30,787 bases of DNA from CAZUQH01 sp964622465 (GCA_964622465.1 CAZUQH010000011.1:1-30787); one strand, 5' to 3'. Positions 7,712 through 15,787 are shown, counted from the stretch's first letter. Notes: generated by a model from the sequence alone, not told the origin. Translations and numbers: made by a program.

Positions 7712-9585
7712 AATTTTATGCCGAGTTCTTTTAACTGGCGCTCGGTTACTCTGGCTGGCGCGCCGCTCATGGGGCAGACGCCTTTCTGCGTCTTCGGGAA
7801 AGCAATCACGTCGCGAATCGTGTCTGAACCTGTAATAAGCATGAGAAGCCGGTCCAGACCAAGAGCAAATCCACCGTGCGGCGGAGTGCCATATTGCAGC
7901 GCACGCAGCAAAAAGCCAAACTTTTCGTTTGCATCTTCTTCCGAAATACCGAGCAACCTGAATATTTTTTGCTGTAGTTCATATTTATGGATACGGATTG
8001 AACCGCCGCCAAGTTCTACGCCATTTAGCACAAGGTCATAAGCCAGAGAGCGTGCAATAGAAGGCGCACATGATGAAAGTGCCGGACCATGCGTGTGCGT
8101 CCTGTCTGGCATAATCGCGTCATTGTCCATTACAAGAGGAATATGGTCCCGGACGGGGGAAGTGAAAGGATGATGGACCGATACCCAGCGGTTATCATCA
8201 GTAGAGTATTCAAAAAGCGGCGGGTTGACAACCCATACGAATTTCCAGTCCTCGCCAGAAGACAAAGTGGCGGAAGGAGATTGCTTGCGCAGGCTAAAGC
8301 CTGCGGCTACCTCTCCTTGCAATGACAAATCGGCGGCAAGTTGCAAACGGAGGTTTGCCATGGACTCGTATGCCAGCGCACGCCCGGCAGCAACAAAGAA
8401 AGTTATATCGCCTGGTTTAGCGCTCAGAATCCTGCCTATTTCTTCCAGTTGTCCTGCTTGAAAGAATTTCGTAATCGGGGACTGTGGCCCGTTTTCGGTC
8501 CATTTTATCCAGGCAAGCCCGCTTGCTCCACATCCGCGGACAAATTCAGTGAGGTTCGCTATTTCCTGCCTGCTAAACTGTTTTGTACTTCCTGCGTTCA
8601 GACCAAGTGCAATTCCGCCTGCTTGTACCGGTTCTCTGAAAACCTCAAATTTGCTTTCAAGCGCGACATTCGTTATGTCACAGAGCTCGAGCCCGAAGCG
8701 CATGTCAGGATGGTCGTTCCCAAAACGGCTCATTGATTCAAAGAAATCCATGCGCGGAAACGGACGGGGGATGCCTATGCCAAGTGTTTCACGCCATACG
8801 GCAACGATCATCCCTTCTACTGTATCGATAATTTTCTCCTGTGTCCCAAACGACATTTCAAGGTCAACCTGGGTAAACTCCGGCTGACGGTCTTTGCGCA
8901 AATCCTCGTCGCGGAAGCACCTCGCAATCTGAAAATACTTCTCCACTCCGCCGGCCATCAGTATCTGTTTGAATAATTGCGGCGACTGCGGCAAAGCATA
9001 GAAATGACCTGTATCAAGCCGGCTCGGAACGAGAAAATCGCGCGCGCCTTCCGGCGTGGATTTGGTGAGCATCGGCGTTTCAACTTCCATAAACCCGTCC
9101 TTACTCAAATAATTACGCACCGCCTGACAAATCGTGTGCCGGATTTTGAGATTACGCTGCATGCGTGACGTCCTGAGGTCAAGAAACCTCCATTCAAGGC
9201 GCACGTCTTCCGAGGCTTGCGTTCCGGAATCAATTTCAAACGGCGGCGTTTTAGAATGGTTCAGGAGCTCAAGTTCCTGTACCTGAATTTCTATTTCCCC
9301 TGTTGCAAGTTTCTGGTTTTCAGTACCTTCTGGGCGCTTTGAAACTACACCTCTTACTAAAATCACGTCTTCCGCCCTGAGTTTACCTGCTTTTTCCATG
9401 AGTACTGCGTCCTTATGTTCGCCGCGGCCGAACACAATCTGACATAATCCGCTAAATTCCCTGAGGTCAATAAATATGACGCCGCCATGGTCACGCCATG
9501 AATGAACCCAGCCGGCAATTATTACCTCTTTACCGACATCCTGTGCACGCAACCGACCAGCAGGAGTTAAGTGCTCAATATCCAT
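7708..9585 (-). CDS. aspS: Aspartate-tRNA ligase (bacterial type, possibly non-discriminating), with in-frame repeat insertion
   Basis: 625 residues, longer than the usual 585-600. An OB-fold anticodon domain (residues 1-115) precedes the class II core: motif 2 FRDEDLRKDRQPEFTQVDLE, the bacterial insertion (GAD) domain (about 285-420), and motif 3 FALGLDRLLMLITGSDTIRDV. His33 in WRDHGGVIFID occupies the position where His is associated with non-discriminating enzymes that also charge tRNA-Asn, so an amidotransferase route to Asn-tRNA is possible. Between DLSL and WKFVWV there are some 20 extra residues (QGEVAAGFSLRKQ and on) encoded by a palindromic repeat. The ATG at 9585 lies two bases after the hisS stop, with its Shine-Dalgarno AAGGA inside the hisS end. 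The stop codon falls in another copy of the repeat family. Confidence 0.96.
   Translation of the reverse strand: MDIEHLTPAGRLRAQDVGKEVIIAGWVHSWRDHGGVIFIDLREFSGLCQIVFGRGEHKDAVLMEKAGKLRAEDVILVRGVVSKRPEGTENQKLATGEIEIQVQELELLNHSKTPPFEIDSGTQASEDVRLEWRFLDLRTSRMQRNLKIRHTICQAVRNYLSKDGFMEVETPMLTKSTPEGARDFLVPSRLDTGHFYALPQSPQLFKQILMAGGVEKYFQIARCFRDEDLRKDRQPEFTQVDLEMSFGTQEKIIDTVEGMIVAVWRETLGIGIPRPFPRMDFFESMSRFGNDHPDMRFGLELCDITNVALESKFEVFREPVQAGGIALGLNAGSTKQFSRQEIANLTEFVRGCGASGLAWIKWTENGPQSPITKFFQAGQLEEIGRILSAKPGDITFFVAAGRALAYESMANLRLQLAADLSLQGEVAAGFSLRKQSPSATLSSGEDWKFVWVVNPPLFEYSTDDNRWVSVHHPFTSPVRDHIPLVMDNDAIMPDRTHTHGPALSSCAPSIARSLAYDLVLNGVELGGGSIRIHKYELQQKIFRLLGISEEDANEKFGFLLRALQYGTPPHGGFALGLDRLLMLITGSDTIRDVIAFPKTQKGVCPMSGAPARVTERQLKELGIKL
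8276..8327. repeat. Palindromic repeat inserted in frame inside aspS
   Basis: The core palindrome GCAGGC-TAAA-GCCTGC is at 8289-8304. It is flanked by GGAGATTGC (8276-8284) and GCAATGACA (8319-8327), which are the end motifs of a different repeat seen intact at 20412-20446. The unit therefore looks like one repeat nested in another. It is translated as part of AspRS without breaking the frame, at a surface-loop position between the GAD domain and the last core strands. Confidence 0.75.
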
Positions 9586-9587
9586 AT

Positions 9588-10856
9588 TTATTCCTTATTC
9601 AGTACGGACTCTAGTTCTAATTTAGAAACGAGGATTTCGCTGCCTTCTTTCATGTCACGGATACGCAACTGCTTCTGTTCAATTTCATCTTCACCAAGAA
9701 TCACTACGTGTCTTGTGCCGGCTGAATCTGCCTGTCTTAATTGTGACTTCAAAGTTCTGTCCATAAGGTCATATTCACTGCGGAAACCAAGAGAACGTAG
9801 ATAAGAATTGATTTGGGCTGCTTCCTGCCATGGGACGCCGGGAGCCCTTGCTACAAATACCTTTTTTGAAACTCTGCGCTTTGCAGCATCAGTTATGGTA
9901 TTTGCAGGGTTTGCCGCAAGCACCAGCCGCTCCATCCCAAGCGCCATACCTACCGCAGGCGTCATAGGGCCGCCGAGTTCTCCGACCAGGTAATCATAAC
10001 GTCCGCCGGCCAGGACAGCATCCTGTGCTCCAAGGGAGCAGGATTTTATTTCAAAAGTGGTGCGCGAATAATAATCCAGGCCACGAACGATTTCCGGATT
10101 CAGAACATAATGAATTTGCAATTTATCAAGACCTTTCTGCACCTCGTCAAAATGGTTTTTGCACTCGTCGCAGAGATAATCAGTCGTATGTGGCGCTGCA
10201 CGGACGACAGCGCGGCACTGCTCTTTTTTACAGTCCAGCACCCTGAGCGGATTCTTCTCCATCCGCTCGCGGCAATCATCGCAAAGAGCATTTTTATTCT
10301 TTCTGAGATAGTAAAGCAATGCATCGCGATATAGAGGCCTGCATTTTTCACAACCAAGAGAGTTCAATTCAATGGTAAAATCCGAAAGTCCGCTTGCACT
10401 CAATAATGCAACTGAGACCTCTATTATTTCCACGTCTGCAGATGGATGTGGAGTGCCAAGGATTTCAATACCAAGCTGCCAGAACTCCCGTTGCCTTCCT
10501 TTCTGAGGCCTTTCGTAGCGGTACATCGGGCCATAGTAAAAAAGTTTGACAACCTTGCCTGTCCCAAGCATTCCATGCTCAATAGCTGCTCTGACAACGC
10601 CTGCCGTGCCTTCAGGCCTGAGCGCAAGCCATCTGCCTTTTTTATCCTGAAAATCATACATTTCTTTGGTGACTATGTCAGTCGTCGAACCGATACTCCT
10701 GATAAATAATTCGCGCTGCTCGATTAAAGGCGTTCTTATTTCTCCATAGCCGCACAGGGCCAGAATGTCTACAAAACTGCTCTCAAGTTTCCTCCAGATT
10801 AGCACATCTTCTGGAAGAAGGTCGCCTGTTCCACGCGGAGAATTATATTTTGTCAT
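9588..10856 (-). CDS. hisS: Histidine-tRNA ligase
   Basis: 422 residues from the ATG at 10856 (MTKYNSPRGTGDLLPED), the normal HisRS start; upstream in-frame codons overlap the preceding gene. Visible: motif 2 YRYERPQKGRQREFWQ, the histidine A motif LDYYSRTTFEI, AGGRYDYLVGELGG, motif 3 GMALGMERL, and a C-terminal anticodon-binding domain (VFVARAPGV ... LRQADSAGTRHVVILGEDE). A Cys-rich stretch (CEKC ... CDDC ... CDEC, residues about 170-240) sits in the insertion domain and may bind zinc. The start is five bases after the stop of the isomerase-like gene, and aspS follows after two bases, so these are co-transcribed. Confidence 0.97.
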   Translation of the reverse strand: MTKYNSPRGTGDLLPEDVLIWRKLESSFVDILALCGYGEIRTPLIEQRELFIRSIGSTTDIVTKEMYDFQDKKGRWLALRPEGTAGVVRAAIEHGMLGTGKVVKLFYYGPMYRYERPQKGRQREFWQLGIEILGTPHPSADVEIIEVSVALLSASGLSDFTIELNSLGCEKCRPLYRDALLYYLRKNKNALCDDCRERMEKNPLRVLDCKKEQCRAVVRAAPHTTDYLCDECKNHFDEVQKGLDKLQIHYVLNPEIVRGLDYYSRTTFEIKSCSLGAQDAVLAGGRYDYLVGELGGPMTPAVGMALGMERLVLAANPANTITDAAKRRVSKKVFVARAPGVPWQEAAQINSYLRSLGFRSEYDLMDRTLKSQLRQADSAGTRHVVILGEDEIEQKQLRIRDMKEGSEILVSKLELESVLNKE

Positions 10857-10860
10857 TGTA

Positions 10861-11685
10861 TCACCATGAAAATTCCTCAAGCTTCTCTCGTGTCCGTGCA
10901 AGTATCCTAACCGGGTCCTCGGCTTTTTTATCAAAAACCTCACCCATTATGGTGCCGCTATAACCAACACGGATGAGTGATTCACGTAGTTTTTCCCAGT
11001 TAATGTTACCATCTCCTGGCACGAAATGGTCGTCTTCATGACCGAGATTATCGGATATATGGAGATGCCAGATACGTGAGCCAAAAGAATTGACGAATCG
11101 AACTGCGCCTTCCCCAAGATTTGCATGTGAAGTATCAAGGCATAAACCAACTACTTGGGGGTCAAGACCATTAAGTACATTCTCTATTTCCGAAATACGC
11201 CAACCATACTGGCCAGGTATTGAATTTTCAACCACAAGTTTCTCATTCTTTGCACTGCAATATTCCTTTAGCTCTTGCAAACATTCCCGTGCATACCGTT
11301 CCATTCTGTTTTCATTGCCATTTTCCATACGATTTGAGAGATGAATAACGACGAATTCTCCACCAACTTCGCTAAGTAAGTCAATGGATGATTTTATATT
11401 TTCAATCGCCTGGCGACGATTGTCGCTGCTATCGCCCGAAATATCAAGTATATCGTTAAATGAAGCATGCATTGATACTGCATGAATTTCACATTTCAGG
11501 AGAGCGTCCTTAAGAAGTGCCACCTGTTCAGGTGAATTCTGATTGAAGTGTCCACCTTGAGCATGAGGGTCTGCACACAACTCAACTCTTGAGAAGCCCG
11601 CATCTCTTATTGTATAAAGCGCCTTGTCTATTGGTTCTTGAAAAAATAGCGCAGTAGAAATCCCTATATTTCTTTCTTTTGTCAG
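10861..11685 (-). CDS. Sugar phosphate isomerase/epimerase-type TIM barrel protein, probable CTG start
   Basis: 274 residues if translation starts at the CTG at 11685, which has GGAG seven bases upstream. The frame has no ATG, GTG or TTG before residue 36, and starting at that TTG (11580) would remove the first beta strand (NIGISTALFFQEP...AGFSRVELC). Metal-ligand positions of the AP-endonuclease-2-like fold can be seen: VVENS, GLCLDTSHA, WHLHISDN, HEDDHFVPGDG, and GEVFD. The substrate is unknown; relatives isomerise sugars or inositols. The TnpB element ends about 30 bases upstream, so the original 5' context may have been altered. The gene probably runs into hisS. Confidence 0.82.
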   Translation of the reverse strand: MTKERNIGISTALFFQEPIDKALYTIRDAGFSRVELCADPHAQGGHFNQNSPEQVALLKDALLKCEIHAVSMHASFNDILDISGDSSDNRRQAIENIKSSIDLLSEVGGEFVVIHLSNRMENGNENRMERYARECLQELKEYCSAKNEKLVVENSIPGQYGWRISEIENVLNGLDPQVVGLCLDTSHANLGEGAVRFVNSFGSRIWHLHISDNLGHEDDHFVPGDGNINWEKLRESLIRVGYSGTIMGEVFDKKAEDPVRILARTREKLEEFSW

Positions 11686-11715
11686 TTTGTATCTCCTTTT
11701 CGCCAGTCAGATAGA

Positions 11716-11850
11716 GTGAACTACCCCTTGCTATCGCGAGGGGATTCCTGCTTCAACGACCAAGCTTGCCCTTGCAGGTAGAGGCTCAATCTCCACAGGC
11801 GTAGATTTGGACAGTTCCTGTCCTAATAATCCCTTTTTGAGTATGTTGAT
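11716..11850 (-). ncRNA. Predicted omega (reRNA) scaffold of the TnpB element
   Basis: TnpB systems of this family make a guide RNA from the 3' end of tnpB and the element right end. Here the terminal hairpin (11724-11743) and the GTAGTTCAC end are in the right place. The guide would start at 11715 going left (TCTATCTGACTGGCGA...). The 5' limit is a guess. Placement by family knowledge, not by covariance. Confidence 0.4.
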
Positions 11851-12906
11851 GGCTGAATTGTAGTCTCTGTCAACTATGAAACCGCAACTGCAAATATGCT
11901 TCCTTTCCCATAATTCCTTGTGGACTATCTTTCCACAATTTGAGCATATCTGCGTTGTTCCTCTCGGGTCTACCTTCGCTACCTCACTACCAGCTCTTTC
12001 AGCCTTGTAGTGAAGCATCCAGATGAACCGTGACCATGAAGCGTCAGTTATAGATCTGGCAAGGTAACGATTTCTGACCATTCCTTGGACATTCAGCCCT
12101 TCGTATGCTATGAAACCATAGTTATTGATGTAGTATCTTGACAATTTGTGTAAGAAGTCGTCCCTCTGATTTGTGACCTTTTCGTAAACACGTGCTACTT
12201 TAGTTCTTTGCTTTGCTCTGTTTTTGGATTTCTTCTTCTTTCTTGCTAATTCTCTTTGTTTTCTTGCGAACTTCCTTAATGACTTATCCAAACATTTTGG
12301 ATGGTCAAAGTGGTTTCCGTCACTGTCATAAACGAAGTTGTCCAGACCCAGGTCTATACCGACTTTTCTCTGGTTCTCCTGCTTTTTGCCAGTGTTTTTC
12401 TGTTCACATATCACAGAAACGGAAGCGAACCATTTACCAGATGACTGGTGTTTTATAGTTACCTGTTTTATCTTACCCTCTATCTTTCTGTGCATAACGA
12501 AAGGGATATCACCAATTTTTGAGAGGTGTAGTATGTCTAATCTTTTATCTGTTTTTATTATTTTAAATCCACTCTGGTTGTATGTGAATGTCTTGAACCA
12601 GCCTTTGCCTTTGAACCTGAGTTTGCCAATCTTTTTGGCATTCCTCTTTAGTTGGTGCAACGCCACGATGTTTGAGTGCAACCTGTAATTCTCATACTGT
12701 AGAACCTTTGAGTAGACATTTTCCAGGTCAGGAAACTCCTTCTTTAGTTCTGGCAACAAAGCCTGCAACTCGTTCCTTTTCAGATTGTATTTTGATTTCT
12801 CTTGAAGAAGATGGCTATATACAAACCTGCATTTATCCAGAGTCCAGAGTAGTTTTTTCTCCTGTTGCTTTGTCGGATACAACCTAAATTTGTATGTCAG
12901 TTGCAT
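11731..12906 (-). CDS. tnpB: TnpB RNA-guided nuclease (IS605 OrfB family)
   Basis: 391 residues, full length. The N-terminal OrfB helix-turn-helix (YKFRLYPTKQQEKKL) is followed by the wedge and RuvC regions. RuvC acidic residues are present: D185 in GIDLGLDN, E269 in AYEGLNVQG, and the Asp of DRDYNSAINI (347-349). A zinc ribbon has Cys at 321, 324, 339 and 341. All catalytic marks are intact, so the protein is probably active as a guide-RNA-directed DNA nuclease. It starts at ATG 12906 with AAGAGAA-like purines upstream and no strong Shine-Dalgarno. The stop codon lies within the right-end hairpin. It interrupts the junction between the primase gene and the isomerase-like gene. Confidence 0.95.
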   Translation of the reverse strand: MQLTYKFRLYPTKQQEKKLLWTLDKCRFVYSHLLQEKSKYNLKRNELQALLPELKKEFPDLENVYSKVLQYENYRLHSNIVALHQLKRNAKKIGKLRFKGKGWFKTFTYNQSGFKIIKTDKRLDILHLSKIGDIPFVMHRKIEGKIKQVTIKHQSSGKWFASVSVICEQKNTGKKQENQRKVGIDLGLDNFVYDSDGNHFDHPKCLDKSLRKFARKQRELARKKKKSKNRAKQRTKVARVYEKVTNQRDDFLHKLSRYYINNYGFIAYEGLNVQGMVRNRYLARSITDASWSRFIWMLHYKAERAGSEVAKVDPRGTTQICSNCGKIVHKELWERKHICSCGFIVDRDYNSAINILKKGLLGQELSKSTPVEIEPLPARASLVVEAGIPSR

Positions 12907-12958
12907 ATATTTTTGTTCTCTTCTTTTCTATCTTTTCTACATATAGAAATAATCGGCT

Positions 12959-12983
12959 CTCATCCCCCACCCTTACGGATGAG
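12959..12983 (-). repeat. Left-end hairpin of the TnpB element
   Basis: Seven-base arms CTCATCC and GGATGAG enclose an 11-base loop. The loop contains the stop codon of the primase gene (12973-12975), so the primase reading frame now ends inside the element. Confidence 0.55.
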
Positions 12984-14493
12984 GACTTCTTACCATGAAT
13001 GTCAAAAGGTTAAATCCACACCATGGTTGCCAGCAGTAACCTTTCTCTTGATGCGAAACACAATTAAGGTCTTCCTCTTTGTCCAGATTGCAAGCAACCG
13101 CACCAGCATACATCCTTACATAGAATTTCGCACGTGTCGCAGGGTCATATTTTTCCCAGTAATCGCCCCATCCGTAGTCACGCTCAAATTTTGACCTTAT
13201 GAGTCCTGCTATGTGCTTTGGATGCCATCCCATCTTAAGCAAAACTCGGACGAGCGTTTGTAAATTTACCGGCCTCAGAAGGTTATCGTTTGGAACAAGG
13301 AGACAATGCCGTACACAGGGCGGTATACTGTTTGTATCAAGCATATCATACGTATGTTGCCATTCTTCCTTTGGGTCTTCTTTTGTGCTATCAAAATCTT
13401 TGTGAAACTTCGCAAGCTGAGAATGCCGATAACTGTTTATTGCCTTCCCCCAGCCTGCTGTCTGGTCTGGAATATTGCATTTAACTTTGCTTGCATACCT
13501 GGCGCATTTCTGAAAATTATCTCTTGTTTCAAGTAGTTCACCAAGCGAAACGTCGTCAGTACGCGGTAGAGCTATAAGTATACCGACCGACTGCGCAACT
13601 GATTCGCCAAACTTATCAGACATTTTATGTTTGTGGTAGGTAGAGAAAGGACAGCGTATGCCTCTCACATGTATAGGGTCTCCGTACATAGAAAGGTCAA
13701 TTGAAATTGCTTCTCTGCCTGTCTTACCAGCACCAACAGCGCCATCCCCGAGGACCACTGGTATATCAATCTTCTCTCTTATATTCTTTATTACCTGATG
13801 CGCAACATACTCTAATAATCGTCCGATGCCATCAAATGCACGACCATGCCCCTCGGATACGTGTATCTGGCGCTCTACATCCAGATTTCTATATTTCTCT
13901 CTAAGCGTTTTGCTTACGTGACCGAGTTTCTCCAGTTTTTTTTCAACTGCTGACCCACGTGTTATACTGGAAACAAAGTGGTACCCCTGGCCTGTCATAA
14001 TTACAAGTGGAGTGATATCCCATTTGCAAAAGACACCGAGAATCTCCTGATATACTGGCTCCAGTTTTTCAAATGTAAGTTTGGAATTAATGAAAGCTTC
14101 TCCCGGAAAATCAACATTAAAATATTCTACATCAAGCACTGCAAGTGTATTTGCTCTATCCCAGTTAGACCTGAAGATGCCAAGGCCGTGGTCCAGAACC
14201 AACTCAATACTGTTATATGGCGTTGACATTAAACCCTCACGGTCAAACCGGTTGAGGTCTTCACTAATTATGGATTCATCATAACCAAACACATATTTAG
14301 CGGTAAATGAATCATGGCTGTCAAGCGTTCCTCCACAGTATTCACAAATTCGCTGTTTAACCTGGGGTAAACGGTAAAACTCTTCAGCCGTTCTGGCTCT
14401 ATCTGTTCCCTGTTTCCCCTGTTTCCCCTGTTTCCCCTGTTTCCCCTGTTTTGTGGTACTGACTTTCTCCGCAATTTTTTTGGTAGCACTCAT
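12973..14493 (-). CDS. Archaeo-eukaryotic-type primase (PrimPol), with PriL-like Fe-S C-terminal domain
   Basis: 506 residues from the ATG at 14493, which has AAGGAGG eight bases upstream. After a low-complexity KQG tract (five copies) comes CEYCGG, half of a possible zinc site. AEP motif I is LAVLDVEYF (D121, E123), motif II is TGQGYHF (H172), and motif III is ISIDLS (D266), followed by the basic RGIRCPFSTYHKHK. The C-terminal third resembles the large-subunit Fe-S domain: PPCVRHC, a helical block LQTLVRVLLKMGWHPKHIAGL, then Cys in VACN, LNCVS and GYC. It would make RNA or DNA primers, or act in repair, as a single chain. The last dozen codons lie in or next to the TnpB left end, so the natural C-terminus is probably lost. 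Bacteria usually have DnaG; this gene points to transfer from archaea or a mobile element. Family assignment is by motifs only. Confidence 0.72.
   Translation of the reverse strand: MSATKKIAEKVSTTKQGKQGKQGKQGKQGTDRARTAEEFYRLPQVKQRICEYCGGTLDSHDSFTAKYVFGYDESIISEDLNRFDREGLMSTPYNSIELVLDHGLGIFRSNWDRANTLAVLDVEYFNVDFPGEAFINSKLTFEKLEPVYQEILGVFCKWDITPLVIMTGQGYHFVSSITRGSAVEKKLEKLGHVSKTLREKYRNLDVERQIHVSEGHGRAFDGIGRLLEYVAHQVIKNIREKIDIPVVLGDGAVGAGKTGREAISIDLSMYGDPIHVRGIRCPFSTYHKHKMSDKFGESVAQSVGILIALPRTDDVSLGELLETRDNFQKCARYASKVKCNIPDQTAGWGKAINSYRHSQLAKFHKDFDSTKEDPKEEWQHTYDMLDTNSIPPCVRHCLLVPNDNLLRPVNLQTLVRVLLKMGWHPKHIAGLIRSKFERDYGWGDYWEKYDPATRAKFYVRMYAGAVACNLDKEEDLNCVSHQEKGYCWQPWCGFNLLTFMVRSPHP
14407..14451 (-). 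repeat. Nine-base tandem repeat, five units, coding KQG
   Basis: AAACAGGGG repeats five times without a frame change, the last unit differing by one base. It encodes (KQG)5 near the N-terminus of the primase. Such tracts vary in unit number by slippage while keeping frame. Confidence 0.9.
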
Positions 14494-14533
14494 GATAGCT
14501 GCCTCCTTTTTCAAATCTCCATATATTCATATA

Positions 14534-15232
14534 TTATCTAGCATAGAATAGATATAGAAGCCAGATAATCACGGTAAACACAAAACCAGATACTACGCTT
14601 ATTGTCCCGTATTTCCTTTTCCTCGCTCTTAAACCACCTATCAAAGGCGGGACCCACACAAGGACAAGCCACCAACCACCTGCGAGAAGCAGTGTAAGGA
14701 CTAAAAATCGCTCCAGTTTGCCCCACCAGTCCTCATCTATCACAAGCGGCTCTTTGTGTCCTTCGGCCATCTTCTTCGTATAAGAAACGATAATCGCTCC
14801 TGCAAAAATGGCAACTACGTAGCCGGAAATAGCGAGCAGCGCCGTGTTGTTTGCATATAACGCACCGATTACTGACGTATAAACTGGCGATTCGAAGTAT
14901 GCAAGCGGGGTTAGAAATACGATTGCCATAAATCCAATATGCAAAAACTGGTCCGCAAGAAAAGTATATATATTATCAACCCCGAAACGTTCCGCAGTAA
15001 CGAGTTTTAACCAATCCTGCAGGCCGTGAACAAGCCACAGAAAAAGCAAAAAATCCCAGAACAAAGGAGTTTTCCAGCATGGATAAAGTAACGCTATAGC
15101 AAACACAGCGAATACCCCGCTGTGTACGAACGACCCCTCTGCTCCGCGTAGCTTGAACTGATAGAAACGCTTTGTCTGCAGAGGAAAATCGGCTATAAAA
15201 TGCGCGAGTAATAAGCGGACAAAAACAAACAT
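14534..15232 (-). CDS. DUF3307 membrane protein
   Basis: 232 residues, seven or so membrane spans. The opening MFVFVRLLLAHFIADFPLQT with the following K and HSGVFAVFAIAL is the DUF3307 signature. A conserved HGLQDWLKL, DQFLHIGFMA segment (His/Asp-rich within helices) follows, and residues 155-175 are hydrophilic. The start ATG at 15232 uses the AAGGAG in the last codons of the HIT gene, so it is coupled to it. The primase gene starts 41 bases downstream. DUF3307 proteins have no known biochemical role. Confidence 0.83.
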   Translation of the reverse strand: MFVFVRLLLAHFIADFPLQTKRFYQFKLRGAEGSFVHSGVFAVFAIALLYPCWKTPLFWDFLLFLWLVHGLQDWLKLVTAERFGVDNIYTFLADQFLHIGFMAIVFLTPLAYFESPVYTSVIGALYANNTALLAISGYVVAIFAGAIIVSYTKKMAEGHKEPLVIDEDWWGKLERFLVLTLLLAGGWWLVLVWVPPLIGGLRARKRKYGTISVVSGFVFTVIIWLLYLFYAR

Positions 15233-15237
15233 AATTC

Positions 15238-15738
15238 CTACTCCTTAAAGAGACGGGAAAGCTGTTTCTCTGTTTTTTTCAGGGACTCTGATATTACTTT
15301 TGTTTTTGATATGACCGGCATAAAATTGGTATCCCCGGCCCAGCGCGGGACAATATGAACGTGCAGATGCCCGGCATAGCCGGCTCCTGCTATACTGCCA
15401 ATATTCATCCCGAGATTGAAACCCTGTGGATGAAGCATCTTTTTCAAAACGTTCATGGATTTCTTAGTGAGTGAAAACATCTCTCTGGACTCTGCTGGCA
15501 GCAATTTCGCAAGGTCCGCAACGTGTCTGTATGGCGCGACCATCAGATGACCTGCATTGTATGGATAACGGTTCAACATAACAAACGAATATTTGCCGCG
15601 GAAAACGACATGAGAATTGTTCCCGCAGAAGATGCACTTCCCTGGTTTTGAGGCGTGAGTTACGTAATCAGACCTCCACGGCGCCCATAGAATCCGGGAA
15701 TCGCTCTCTTTTATACCGGCTGATTTTTTCTTCCCCAT
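15238..15738 (-). CDS. HIT family hydrolase (Ap4A phosphorylase/FHIT-like)
   Basis: 166 residues from the ATG at 15738 (MGKKKSAGI), with AGGG ten bases upstream. The frame continues upstream into palindromic repeat DNA, which argues against a longer protein. The histidine triad HLHVHIVPRW is near residue 128, preceded by GMNIGSIAGAGYAGH. A CIFC pair near residue 35 may be half of a zinc site, as in related HIT proteins. The start LWAPWRSDYV is typical of the Ap4A/FHIT-like branch. It would hydrolyse or phosphorolyse dinucleoside polyphosphates in the cytoplasm. Confidence 0.92.
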   Translation of the reverse strand: MGKKKSAGIKESDSRILWAPWRSDYVTHASKPGKCIFCGNNSHVVFRGKYSFVMLNRYPYNAGHLMVAPYRHVADLAKLLPAESREMFSLTKKSMNVLKKMLHPQGFNLGMNIGSIAGAGYAGHLHVHIVPRWAGDTNFMPVISKTKVISESLKKTEKQLSRLFKE

Positions 15739-15787
15739 ATTAGCAAATCCCTGCTGTACTCGGACGTCATAAATGTCGCCCCTGCAA

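Larger units (their letters stand above)
11716..12990 (-). mobile_element. Solo TnpB (IS605/IS1341-type) element without TnpA
   Basis: The element holds only tnpB; no Y1 transposase gene is nearby. The right end has an imperfect hairpin at 11724-11743 (CCCCTCGC-GATA-GCAAGGGG) followed by GTAGTTCAC ending at 11716, a form common at the right ends of this family. The left end has a subterminal hairpin CTCATCC/GGATGAG at 12959-12983. The right boundary is inferred from the GTTCAC end. The left boundary is placed only to within about 10-15 bases. No target duplication is expected for this family. Confidence 0.7.

Noticed and set aside
13695..13740. P-loop-like GAVGAGKTGRE in the primase-like protein
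   Set aside because: Lacks the hydrophobic strand and Walker B context and lies in the middle of the AEP core between motifs II and III; a chance match.
14407..14451. Possible CRISPR-like or microsatellite array
   Set aside because: Units are nine bases with no spacers and remain in frame in the primase; it is a coding tandem repeat.
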